Shown here: in pieces, positions 1-7,461 of the stretch
Numbering within the stretch: position 1 is the first letter of the stretch
Layout: each line of letters opens with the position of its first letter
Origin: M55B154 sp964486725
GTDB taxonomy: Bacteria > Spirochaetota > UBA4802 > UB4802
Assembly: GCA_964486725.1 (NCBI GenBank)
Contig: CAZAOK010000115.1
Span: 1 to 12,279 of the forward strand
Direction: 5' to 3'
Length of the DNA stretch: 12,279 nucleotides
Translations under genes and position numbers: made by a program
Notes under the pieces: model-generated
Database searches by the model: none
Told to the model about the DNA's origin: nothing
Seen by the model: the letters and a program-made list of their open reading frames with translations, nothing else

Positions 1-175
1 AGACTGATTATATCATGGGTCACATGAATGTAACCCGGAATTTAAATCACTCCCGGAATGAGCCTAAATTATCTATTAATTCCTGCTTTACAGTCTGATT
101 ATACTTCTTTTTTATGTGTATTATATCATTCGCATACTATACTTATAGCAGCGCTATTCATCGCAGGAGACGATC
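1..175. other. Left-edge gene-free leader of the chemoreceptor gene
   Basis: I see no gene here. The stretch holds an imperfect hairpin, GGGTCACA (17-24) and TGTAACCC (29-36) around a TGAA loop with one mismatch. It has a direct repeat CCCGGAAT at 34-41 and 52-59, 18 bp apart. A near-identical 12-mer, AGACTGATTATA (1-12) and AGTCTGATTATA (92-103), differs at one base. The hairpin has no T-run after it, so it is not a clear terminator for a gene left of the window. A TATACT at 138-143 could be a -10 box, but no good -35 lies at the right distance. Confidence 0.5.
43..69 (+). promoter_or_regulatory. Possible sigma-28 (FliA)-like promoter for the chemoreceptor
   Basis: TAAA at 43-46 is followed, after exactly 15 bp, by GCCTAAAT at 62-69. 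The flagellar sigma-28 consensus is TAAA-N15-GCCGATAA, so the -35 matches 4/4 and the -10 matches 5/8 with correct spacing. Chemoreceptor genes are often in the sigma-28 regulon. The match is short and the region is AT-rich, so chance is a real alternative. The start codon lies about 105 nt downstream. Confidence 0.3.
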
Positions 176-2023
176 ATGCTTAAGAAATACATAAGTGGCC
201 TTCGTGGGCGAATACTCAGGTACATTTTATTATCCTCTCTTATACCACTTCTCATTATTACTGTCGTGCTGTATGTTTTCGCCAGGGAATCCATAATGGA
301 AACCACGGGCCAGAATATGCGCAATACCGTCCACCATATTGAAAGCATGTACGAAATAATCAACAGGGAAGAGGGAAACATTGATACCGTAGATTCCATC
401 GTTGAAAAAACCAGGATAGGAAAGCGCGGATACGTAACCGTTCTCACCTCATCGGGAAAGATAATCGCTCATCCGGGAACGAATGAGCAGAACACCCTTT
501 CTTTAAAGGATGCCCGATCAGGCAGAGAATTCATAAAGGATATAATTAAAGAAAAAGAAGGTCATACTTCATATTATTACGAGAACCCTGACGGTACAAT
601 TGTCCATAAAATAGCATATTTTTCTTATTTCAAGCCGAAAGACTATATCATCATGGCAACAGCCGAGTATGATGATGTACTGCATACCATTAATGTAATC
701 GTGAACATCATACTTATCATGCTTTTTGCTGCTGCACTGAGCCTGATTTTCATCAGCAACCTGCTGGCCGCGAAGATATCCAGCCCGTTTAGAAAAATTA
801 TTGAAACGGCGGTAAGCGTCAGCGATGGCGACCTCACCGTGTTTATACCCCAGTCACATTACGTTAAATGCGCCCAGGAGAAAAACTGCGACAGGATCGA
901 TTGTCCCGCTCATGATAGCAGAAACCTGGCTTGCTGGCGCATTGAGGGAACCCTGTGCGACAACGGACAGATTATTCCAGACCGGGACGCGAAACTTGAA
1001 CACTGCAGGGAGTGTTACGTGTACAAGAAGTCCATCCGAAACGAGATTGATGAACTAATCGAAGCGATAAACAATATGATCGTAACCTACCGGCACCTGC
1101 TGGAAAATGTAAAGGGCATGATCACCAACCTGAACAAGAGCTCAGAAGAGCTTACAAGGGTAAGCAGTGTGATGGAAACTGAATCCCAGCAGCAGGCTGC
1201 CTTCATTGAAGAGACCACGTCGGCACATGAAGAACTGCTGGCCAGTATCGAAAACGTGGCCGATTCAGCCAGCAACCAGTCCCAGAAGGTTTCTGAAACA
1301 TCCACTGCCATGAACAGCCTGAGCAATAATATTCATGAAGTCGATAAGAATTCACAAAACGTAAGCGTAAAAGGACAGGCAACCGTAAGCGGGGCACGGG
1401 AAACTGAGATCATGCTAAAAGATACAATTCAAAGCATAAACCAGCTTTCAGACAGCTCCACCCGTATCGTTGATATAGTTGGCATAATAAATGATGTATC
1501 AGACCAGATAAACCTCTTATCCCTGAATGCCGCCATCGAGGCAGCGAGGGCCGGTGATTTTGGTAAAGGGTTCGCGGTGGTTTCTGAAGAGATATCAAAA
1601 CTTGCCGAAGCAACCGCAAGCAGCACAAAAGAGATTGAGACACTTATCAACAACAGCCGCAATGATATTACAAAAGGAGCAGAGCTTGTAAACCGTACAG
1701 CCGCTTCAATTACCCGGATGATAGGTGATATCGAAGAAGCCGCGGCCCTGCTGGGATCTATCGCGTCGTCAACCACCGAGCAGTCAACCCATGCCGAACA
1801 TGTAATGAAACAGACTGAAGAAGTTAATAAAATGTCAGAGCAGATCGCACTGGCAACCGAAGAGCAGAAAGCCACAAGCAGTGAAATTCTTAGCGCCATA
1901 ACAAAGCTGAATACATCCATACAGCGACTGGCCGAATTCTCGGAAAACATCGCCAATGTGGCATCATCAGTGGATGGACACGCCCACAGGTTAACTGATA
2001 TTATCAATGGGTACAATACATAA
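176..2023 (+). CDS. Methyl-accepting chemotaxis protein with Cache sensor and Cys-rich insert in HAMP
   Basis: This is a transmembrane chemoreceptor of 615 residues that would signal through CheW/CheA to the flagellar motor. Membrane segment 1 is at about residues 16-36. A periplasmic Cache-type sensor spans about 40-165 and carries the typical strand-turn-strand GYVTVLTSSGKIIAHPG (85-101). Membrane segment 2 is at about 172-198. HAMP begins with KISSPF and reaches GDLT (218-221), then is interrupted by residues about 230-285 with Cys232, 238, 243, 253, 261, 277 and 280. A HAMP-AS2-like segment (NEIDELIEAINNM, 289-301) resumes after it. The signalling hairpin tip is strongly conserved (NLLSLNAAIEAARAGDFGKG, 446-465, then FAVVSEEI). 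The C-terminus lacks a CheR-tethering pentapeptide. The start is supported by AGGAG at 165-169, 6 nt upstream of ATG. No che gene is adjacent, so it is probably a stand-alone receptor. The ligand is unknown. Confidence 0.96.
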   Translation: MLKKYISGLRGRILRYILLSSLIPLLIITVVLYVFARESIMETTGQNMRNTVHHIESMYEIINREEGNIDTVDSIVEKTRIGKRGYVTVLTSSGKIIAHPGTNEQNTLSLKDARSGREFIKDIIKEKEGHTSYYYENPDGTIVHKIAYFSYFKPKDYIIMATAEYDDVLHTINVIVNIILIMLFAAALSLIFISNLLAAKISSPFRKIIETAVSVSDGDLTVFIPQSHYVKCAQEKNCDRIDCPAHDSRNLACWRIEGTLCDNGQIIPDRDAKLEHCRECYVYKKSIRNEIDELIEAINNMIVTYRHLLENVKGMITNLNKSSEELTRVSSVMETESQQQAAFIEETTSAHEELLASIENVADSASNQSQKVSETSTAMNSLSNNIHEVDKNSQNVSVKGQATVSGARETEIMLKDTIQSINQLSDSSTRIVDIVGIINDVSDQINLLSLNAAIEAARAGDFGKGFAVVSEEISKLAEATASSTKEIETLINNSRNDITKGAELVNRTAASITRMIGDIEEAAALLGSIASSTTEQSTHAEHVMKQTEEVNKMSEQIALATEEQKATSSEILSAITKLNTSIQRLAEFSENIANVASSVDGHAHRLTDIINGYNT

Positions 2024-2136
2024 CAAACACGCAGCGATTTTACATGGTGCAGCCGGTATTTAAAAAAAGTGGTAACTAATCAGCTATGACTAAAAATATC
2101 GATCATTTGCTTCATAATGGAAAGGAATTGTATAAT

Positions 2137-2160
2137 CTCCCCCGCCGAAGGCGGGGGGAG
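2137..2160. repeat. GC-rich hairpin, possible terminator or dispersed intergenic element
   Basis: CTCCCCCGCC (2137-2146) pairs with GGCGGGGGGAG (2150-2160) around a GAA loop, with one extra G as a bulge. This gives about ten base pairs, almost all GC. No T-run follows on either strand (ATGCTGAATT on +, ATTATACAATT on -), so it is not a classic intrinsic terminator. It may still end or protect the chemoreceptor mRNA about 115 nt after its stop, or be one copy of a palindromic repeat family. One copy cannot decide. Confidence 0.55.
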
Positions 2161-2259
2161 ATGCTGAATTATTATTCATTTTATAATAATTTTGATTATT
2201 CAGTATGACCGCTGAGTAATTACAAAAAGTGTTACTATTTTTATGAAAATAGAATAAAC

Positions 2260-2287
2260 TTGACAATAATAAGTCGATAATTAAACT
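2260..2287 (+). promoter_or_regulatory. Possible sigma-70 promoter for the M23 gene
   Basis: A perfect TTGACA -35 at 2260-2265 is followed after 16 bp by TAAACT at 2282-2287, which matches TATAAT at 4 of 6 positions. Transcription would start near 2294, leaving a leader of roughly 130 nt before the ATG at 2427. The -35 is unusually good for this window, but the -10 is weak. Confidence 0.4.
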
Positions 2288-2426
2288 ACAGAGGTATTAT
2301 TTTTCTTTTATTTTCTTTTTTTTGTGATACCAGTTAACCAGGTTCAAAAGAAATAATCCCAAAGCGGATGAGTTATAATACAGTATTGGTATAAAAAGTA
2401 CCAATTATCGGGAAATACGGTATACT

Positions 2427-3440
2427 ATGGCATTAAATCCATTTAAAGATTCTAACCTGAATGATCTGCAGAAAGATATCAGGGCATTTTTCGAAGACCA
2501 TTTTGGCAATATCCGTGACAGAGTCAGGGAAATCTGGTCCCAGTTTCTCAAGAGGGGTAAAGAGCGGATTACCATCATGTTCATCCCCCACTCGGAGAAA
2601 CGGATCCTCAATTTTCACATATCTATTTTTGCCTTCAGTTCGGTCATCCTTGGGATAATAATCACCGTTACCGTTACCTCTATAATGATCGTCAATCATT
2701 CTTCCACCATCAAGGAAGTTTCAAAACTGAAGATGCACGGCTCAAATTCAAAAGTTCAGATCAAAAAATACAAGGAAGAAATAAACAGGCTTTATAATCT
2801 ATTCCAGAAATTCAAACCGGAAATCACCTATCTCTATTCACTTACACCAGGTAATAACGTTGATACATTATGGGCAAAAGGTGGGGCATCAGCACCGGTT
2901 TCCGAAAAATCTGATGATAATATCTCAACACCTCCCATTGAAGTCTTGAATATTGAAGAGATGGAGCACGAATTAAAAACCACAAGGGAAGTAATCGCCA
3001 AGATAAAACGATTTCTCAACGCCAGAAAGAAAATAATTGAAAACACACCCTCACTCTGGCCGGTAGAGGGTCATGTAATTTCACAGTACGGGGAAAGGAC
3101 ATCTCCATATACATTCAGAAAGGAATTTCACCACGGAATCGATATCGCTTCATTTCCGGGAGCACCCATAAAGGCCACGGCACCGGGAACAGTAGAATCC
3201 ATTCACTGGGATTCCGATTTGGGACTAACCATATCCATAAAGCACAAATACGGTTTCCTGACCACCTATTCACACTGCCAGAGAATATCTGTTGAGAAAG
3301 GTCAAAAAATTTCCAAAAGCGAAGTTATCGGATACGTGGGAAGGACGGGGAAGGCAACACGGCACCTGTGCTATTACCAGGTTCGTATCGGTACTGAATA
3401 CGTAGATCCACTACCCTATCTCAACAAAATTTCTCCATAA
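2427..3440 (+). CDS. Membrane-anchored M23 (LytM-type) peptidase-family protein with variant zinc site
   Basis: This 337-residue protein is probably a cell-wall (peptidoglycan) endopeptidase or a non-catalytic regulator of one, anchored in the inner membrane with its LytM domain outside. A polar cytoplasmic N-terminus (1-63) precedes one membrane segment (about 64-89). A helical, likely coiled-coil region follows (about 92-136), then a low-complexity linker (about 140-170) and a second helical stretch (about 175-207). The LytM domain (about 211-331) shows the HxxxD zinc pair His235 and Asp239 in FHHGIDIA, the catalytic-type His283 in TYSHC, and GYVGRTG before the last motif. The usual HLH reads HLC (His313, Cys315), so the third zinc ligand is Cys instead of His. 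The ribosome site before ATG 2427 is weak. An internal ATG at 2577 (residue 51) would start just before the membrane segment. The gene converges on fliM with 17 bp between stops. Confidence 0.92.
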   Translation: MALNPFKDSNLNDLQKDIRAFFEDHFGNIRDRVREIWSQFLKRGKERITIMFIPHSEKRILNFHISIFAFSSVILGIIITVTVTSIMIVNHSSTIKEVSKLKMHGSNSKVQIKKYKEEINRLYNLFQKFKPEITYLYSLTPGNNVDTLWAKGGASAPVSEKSDDNISTPPIEVLNIEEMEHELKTTREVIAKIKRFLNARKKIIENTPSLWPVEGHVISQYGERTSPYTFRKEFHHGIDIASFPGAPIKATAPGTVESIHWDSDLGLTISIKHKYGFLTTYSHCQRISVEKGQKISKSEVIGYVGRTGKATRHLCYYQVRIGTEYVDPLPYLNKISP

Positions 3441-3457
3441 TACCATTCTCATACCGA

Positions 3458-4483
3458 CTACATTTCATCTTCGTTTCTTTTACTGGTGAGCAGCTCATCC
3501 GGAATATCTTCGATTTTTTCACCAATCTGCACGGCAAGGCGGCTTCCGATAAGCCCCGGGCGGCATTTGTATTTCTTTCTCCCCCCGATACGGATCACCA
3601 TCTCTGAATTAATCTTTGTATTGGGCAGTTTTACCACGTCGCCTGCCTGAAGACTCATGATCTCATTCATGGTCACTTCAACTTCACCAATTTCAGCTAT
3701 AATGGGAAGATTTACTGTTTCAAGACGGCTTTGGATAATAGTCATATTCTCGTCAGTGGCGCCTTTACGTATACTGGAATACCAGTATTGGGCCGAAAGC
3801 TTGGAAATAACCGGCTCAATAGTAATATAGGGTATACAGAGGTTTGTCATCCCTTCCACTTCGCCCACCTTGGTTTCCAGGGTGATGAGAACCACCATAT
3901 CATTTGGTGGTACTATCTGGGCGAACTGCGGATTTGTTTCAATATTACCAAGACGGGGCCGCAGGTCGATTACATTTGACCATGCCTCACGCAGGTTACC
4001 AAGTATGCGAACGATGATACCTTCCATAACAGAAAGTTCAATATCAGTAAGTTCGCGGCTTATCTTTGTTGATTCTCCAGTGCCGCCAAAAAGTTTATCA
4101 ATAATGGTAAAGGTAATGGACGGGTCAATCTCAAGTACGGCCGATCCTTTCAACGGATCCATGTTCACTACTGCCAGGGTGGTCGGATTTGGAATGGACC
4201 GAATGAATTCTTCATAGGTAAGCTGATCAACCGATGCAACGTGCACGCTCACCAGGGCACGTAACTGGGCAGACAGGGCGGTAGTGGTAAGACGGGCGAA
4301 GGTCTCGTGCATCATCTGCAGTGTACGTATCTGGTCCTTGGAAAACTTGTCAGGCCGCCTGAAATCGTAGATCTTGACCTTGCGCTGCTCTTTAGCAGCA
4401 CTGTAATCCGTAGTATCCACCTCGCCGGTGGATATGGCGGTCAATAGAGCATCGATTTCATCCTGTGATAATATTTCTGTCAT
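3458..4483 (-). CDS. fliM: Flagellar motor switch protein FliM
   Basis: FliM forms the middle tier of the flagellar C-ring. It binds phosphorylated CheY at its N-terminus and, with FliG and FliN, sets the direction of motor rotation. The 341-residue length is normal for the family. The CheY-P-binding peptide LSQDEIDALL is at residues 5-14. The CheC-like middle domain (about 45-235) carries GGTGE (133-137), which fits the conserved FliM GGxG loop. The C-terminal SpoA/FliN-like domain is at about 250-322. An acidic tail (RNEDEM) ends the protein. The start is firm: AAGGAA lies 6 nt before the ATG, inside the last codons of the preceding gene, whose stop is only 3 nt upstream, implying translational coupling. 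In well-studied spirochaetes fliM usually sits in a long flagellar operon with fliL, fliN/fliY and export genes. None are here, and fliM is the last gene of this run. Confidence 0.97.
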   Translation of the reverse strand: MTEILSQDEIDALLTAISTGEVDTTDYSAAKEQRKVKIYDFRRPDKFSKDQIRTLQMMHETFARLTTTALSAQLRALVSVHVASVDQLTYEEFIRSIPNPTTLAVVNMDPLKGSAVLEIDPSITFTIIDKLFGGTGESTKISRELTDIELSVMEGIIVRILGNLREAWSNVIDLRPRLGNIETNPQFAQIVPPNDMVVLITLETKVGEVEGMTNLCIPYITIEPVISKLSAQYWYSSIRKGATDENMTIIQSRLETVNLPIIAEIGEVEVTMNEIMSLQAGDVVKLPNTKINSEMVIRIGGRKKYKCRPGLIGSRLAVQIGEKIEDIPDELLTSKRNEDEM

Positions 4484-4486
4484 ATG

Positions 4487-5437
4487 CTATTCCTTCATTA
4501 CAGTGGCATCGAAATTAGTAATGAGCCAGAAATTACGATATTCCTCAAGTGTATACCTGTACTTGTATACAAAAGGATATCTTGCGCCCCATCTCTTCAC
4601 CTTCACTTCAACGAAGGCCAGCCCCTTTTCACTTATAATATTTTCATTTAGTATAGAAAAGTCAACAAGATAATCTACCCTGTCCCGTTCTATAAATGTA
4701 TTAAAATCTTCCAGTATTTTCAATTTCTCGGCTTCCGTTGCCTGGCTGTACAACCTGGCAAAACGTGAAAAAGCCTGAATATATTTATCAAGATCCACGT
4801 ATTTTCTAAAAAGATCCCAATTCTCATTTTTCTCAGCAGAAAGTGCAAGCAGCACCACCTCTGAAGGGGAAATAGATCTTTTAACCTGCTTAACCCCTGA
4901 TTCCTTTTGCACCGTCTGTACGGGTATAATATCGATATTCAATACATTATCACTTGCTATGGCCCTGGCACTTCCGGCATCAGGAAAAAAATATCCACGC
5001 ACACGATAACTTTGCCCTGTCTCGATAGTATATAGATCCCTGAGGTTAACTGTCTGTACAAATTTCTCAGATGGTTTAATGGTGATCCTTCTTTTCCCGG
5101 AATTTTTAACTACTTCAGACATTGACTTGTCCATGCGCCTGTAATCCACCATGGTGGATGCTTCCCGTCCCAAATCTGTATATACCACCGGCTGAAAGGT
5201 TGTATATGCTTTATCGTATACCACAAATGACGCGTCCAGTTTTGAAGTATTATGCACAACAAGCTGCAATTCCACCTGCTCGTCACTGTAAAAGGATGTC
5301 TTATCTACCCGAAGTGTCAACCGCAACTGATCATGTACATCAAAACTATCCTGTGCGGGGAGATGCACCCCGTGTACAGAAGTTAGAATAACACCAACAA
5401 TCAGCAGAAGACGTGCAATCATCTTCATGTGTTTCAT
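4487..5437 (-). CDS. Exported two-domain protein of unknown function, coupled to fliM
   Basis: I do not recognise a named family for the whole protein. The 316 residues start with a basic stretch and a hydrophobic core typical of a signal peptide (about 1-24), so it probably acts in the periplasm. There is no lipobox cysteine. Residues about 38-172 look like an all-beta sandwich. The segment VDKTSFYSDEQVELQLVVHN (44-63) resembles the opening of BsuPI/CARDB-type immunoglobulin-like domains. After a linker, residues about 190-313 look like an alpha+beta NTF2/SnoaL-like fold: helices including ALSAEKNENWDLFRKYVD and a long charged helix (235-252), then strands ending in RNFWLITNFDA. The stop is 3 nt before the fliM ATG, and this gene supplies fliM's ribosome site. 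The start may be ATG 5437 or the fourth codon (ATG 5428); both have weak ribosome sites. It lies 64 bp downstream of the glycoside hydrolase gene. A role in motility is suggested only by this position. Confidence 0.85.
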   Translation of the reverse strand: MKHMKMIARLLLIVGVILTSVHGVHLPAQDSFDVHDQLRLTLRVDKTSFYSDEQVELQLVVHNTSKLDASFVVYDKAYTTFQPVVYTDLGREASTMVDYRRMDKSMSEVVKNSGKRRITIKPSEKFVQTVNLRDLYTIETGQSYRVRGYFFPDAGSARAIASDNVLNIDIIPVQTVQKESGVKQVKRSISPSEVVLLALSAEKNENWDLFRKYVDLDKYIQAFSRFARLYSQATEAEKLKILEDFNTFIERDRVDYLVDFSILNENIISEKGLAFVEVKVKRWGARYPFVYKYRYTLEEYRNFWLITNFDATVMKE

Positions 5438-5501
5438 ACCCGTATTTTTATTACATATGATATTTACTTCCTTATATTATCGGAAACATATCTATACGCA
5501 C

Positions 5502-7403
5502 TTACCAAAATATCTTGCCTGGAAGCGAATTTCTCATTATACGTGAAGGATTCTTCAGTTTACATTGCCTGTTTTCTGTAAAAAGCCCGTTTTTCTCCTG
5601 GAAAGTATCTGTAAACTGTGTATAACAGAAACCCTGTATGCTGCGAAATCGCGACAATATTTCCAGGTGGGTTTTAAAAAATGTCTCAAGGTCATCAACC
5701 TTGCTCTTGTACATGTCAAACCCGAAACCGCCCATCTCGCTTATCAAAAGAGGTGCCTCCCGGTCTCCATAACCCTTCATACATGGTGTCTGCACATTTT
5801 CGCGCCCAACAAGCATGTTGAAGAAATCCCACCAGAGGGGTGCTTCACGCACACCCTTTTCAAGCAGCCGGTAAAAATCTTCGATATCGTTAAAATCCGA
5901 AATATAGTGATGAATATCCATTATATCGGTTTTCAAATGGTGAAACCCGCTGTTATCAACATACAGGTAACCGGGATATTGCTGCCTGACCCGGTCAAAC
6001 AGTTCTATCACGTTTTTTCTTGCCCTGCCTGATAAGAATATTGAATAGATTCCCCAGCTTTCATTAAACAACACGGTTGTAATAATGGATGGATGCATAC
6101 TGTCCCTTCGCATAACCTCGTGCAGCTGATGTTCCATATTTCGCATATTTTTCCTGGATGGATAGTAATAGCTGGGCATCTCCTCCCACACAAGAAATCC
6201 CATAACATCAGCCCAGTAATGGAAGCGTGGATCTTCAATTTTTTGATGCATGCGGCAGCCGTTAAATCCTGCATTTTTCATCAGGGTGATATCTTCAAAA
6301 TACTGTTGGTCATTCTCAGGCCTGTACAGCCCTTGTTCATAATATCCCTGGTGCAGAAGAAGCCGTTGATACAGCTGTTTTCCATTCAGCTGAATACTGC
6401 CGTTTACAGTCTCCACCTGGCGATGACCAAAATACAGGTACAACCGGTCAACTTCCCTGTTACCCCTTTTCAGCACCACCTGAACGGGGTGCAGCGCGGG
6501 CCATCCGGGTGTCCACTGGTCAAAAAGCTTTGCCTGCATTTCGGTGCTGCATACCCCCCTGTTAAACGGGTCAAAGGTAACAGCTTCCTTGAAACTTTTC
6601 ATAGGAGTCTTTAACGCGCCTTTTTTCCCATGAACCTGTGAAGCAAACACGTGTACCTCAAGGGAAAGATCATGAACTATCAAGTCCCCCGAGCCAACAA
6701 CTTCGGCATTGAATGTAATCGTACGTTCCGGTCCCCTGGTGAAGAGTACATCACTGATATAGTGTGTTCCGATTTTCTCTATCCATACCGGCTGCCATAT
6801 CCCGGTAATGCCGGTGTACCACACCATAAACGGTTTTTTGAGAAAGGTCTGTTTTCCCCGTACCTGTGAACCAGACGGGGAATCTTCTACCATCACCGCG
6901 AGTATATTGTGATCCTGCAACCGGTCAGCGGGAAAACAGAATGGAGTGTATCCCCCCTCATGCTGCCCCAATTTTGTTCCATTAAGCCACACGGTAGCCC
7001 GGTAATCCACCGCACCAAAATGCAGCAATCCCTTTTCAATGTCCCCGGGCCTGTCAAAAGAAAGAAAATACCAGAATTTCTTTATCTTTGCGATACCCCG
7101 CGGATCAAGGCCATGGGGCGACAAAATCTTCTGATTGATTTCCGACTCAAGGGGGAAAGGCACATGAACGGCAAAGGGTGATGATGCCACGGGTAATCTC
7201 CCGTAATCCCTGTTGATAATTGACCGGGCTACATCTTTCATGTACCATTTTTTTCTTACCCCCTCCCCTTTTTTGTCAGGGCAAAGCATCCATTCTCCAC
7301 ACAAACTGTAGGCAGGATTTCGGATCCGGTCAGGACGGGGAAAGTTCTCCCTTCCCGCGGTCAGGTGGGTGGCTTGAAGATTAATTTTCTCAGGTTTCAT
7401 CAC
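5502..7403 (-). CDS. Glycoside hydrolase family 2 protein (beta-galactosidase/beta-glucuronidase type)
   Basis: This is a retaining exo-glycosidase of about 633 residues with the standard three-part GH2 core. The N-terminal sugar-binding domain (about 33-211) contains AVDYRATVWLNGTKLGQHEG (131-150) and TGITGIWQPVWIE (197-209), both GH2 hallmarks. The immunoglobulin-like middle domain covers about 212-330. The TIM barrel (about 335-633) has the acid/base Glu448 in LFNES and the likely nucleophile Glu556 in LLISEMGGFG. Substrate-site segments include GFNGCRMH (379-386), FLVWEEMPS (403-411) and YTQFTDTFQEKNGL (594-607). There is no signal peptide, so it is probably cytoplasmic. No sugar transporter is adjacent. 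The substrate (galactoside, glucuronide or mannoside) cannot be read from sequence alone. A GTG at 7403 lies 9 nt after a GGGGG ribosome site; the ATG just inside (7400) is an alternative. It follows the dehydrogenase gene by 58 bp. Confidence 0.94.
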   Translation of the reverse strand: MMKPEKINLQATHLTAGRENFPRPDRIRNPAYSLCGEWMLCPDKKGEGVRKKWYMKDVARSIINRDYGRLPVASSPFAVHVPFPLESEINQKILSPHGLDPRGIAKIKKFWYFLSFDRPGDIEKGLLHFGAVDYRATVWLNGTKLGQHEGGYTPFCFPADRLQDHNILAVMVEDSPSGSQVRGKQTFLKKPFMVWYTGITGIWQPVWIEKIGTHYISDVLFTRGPERTITFNAEVVGSGDLIVHDLSLEVHVFASQVHGKKGALKTPMKSFKEAVTFDPFNRGVCSTEMQAKLFDQWTPGWPALHPVQVVLKRGNREVDRLYLYFGHRQVETVNGSIQLNGKQLYQRLLLHQGYYEQGLYRPENDQQYFEDITLMKNAGFNGCRMHQKIEDPRFHYWADVMGFLVWEEMPSYYYPSRKNMRNMEHQLHEVMRRDSMHPSIITTVLFNESWGIYSIFLSGRARKNVIELFDRVRQQYPGYLYVDNSGFHHLKTDIMDIHHYISDFNDIEDFYRLLEKGVREAPLWWDFFNMLVGRENVQTPCMKGYGDREAPLLISEMGGFGFDMYKSKVDDLETFFKTHLEILSRFRSIQGFCYTQFTDTFQEKNGLFTENRQCKLKNPSRIMRNSLPGKIFW

Positions 7404-7461
7404 GTCACGTTACCCCCGTGGTTATACATCATAAAATGAATAACAGTTGTGTTCGTTGCTG

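Larger units (their letters stand above)
2024..2426. other. 403-bp gene-free region between chemoreceptor and M23 gene
   Basis: No convincing gene is present. It contains a GC-rich hairpin (2137-2160) in otherwise AT-rich DNA. An imperfect inverted repeat flanks an AT-rich core (ATGCTGAAT at 2161-2169, ATTCAGTAT at 2198-2206, one mismatch). A possible promoter is described separately. A second TATAAT lies at 2374-2379, 48 bp before the M23 start, without a recognisable -35. A 40-codon reading frame from ATG 2086 runs through the hairpin but has no good ribosome binding site. Confidence 0.6.

Noticed and set aside
1429..2016. 195-codon open frame antisense to the chemoreceptor
   Set aside because: It lies opposite the highly conserved signalling domain, has low-complexity Ser/Ala/Ile content and no ribosome site; it is a shadow of codon bias in the real gene.
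2086..2208. 40-codon open frame between the chemoreceptor and M23 genes
   Set aside because: It reads through the GC hairpin, giving an Arg-rich stretch, and lacks a convincing ribosome site; chance opening is more likely.
6093..6614. 173-codon + strand frame inside the glycoside hydrolase gene (and another at 5565-6032)
   Set aside because: Both are antisense to well-conserved GH2 catalytic regions and show no recognisable domain or ribosome site.
7406..7420. Small hairpin CACG/CGTG placing the glycoside hydrolase ribosome site in its loop
   Set aside because: A 4-bp stem is too weak to support regulation of translation.
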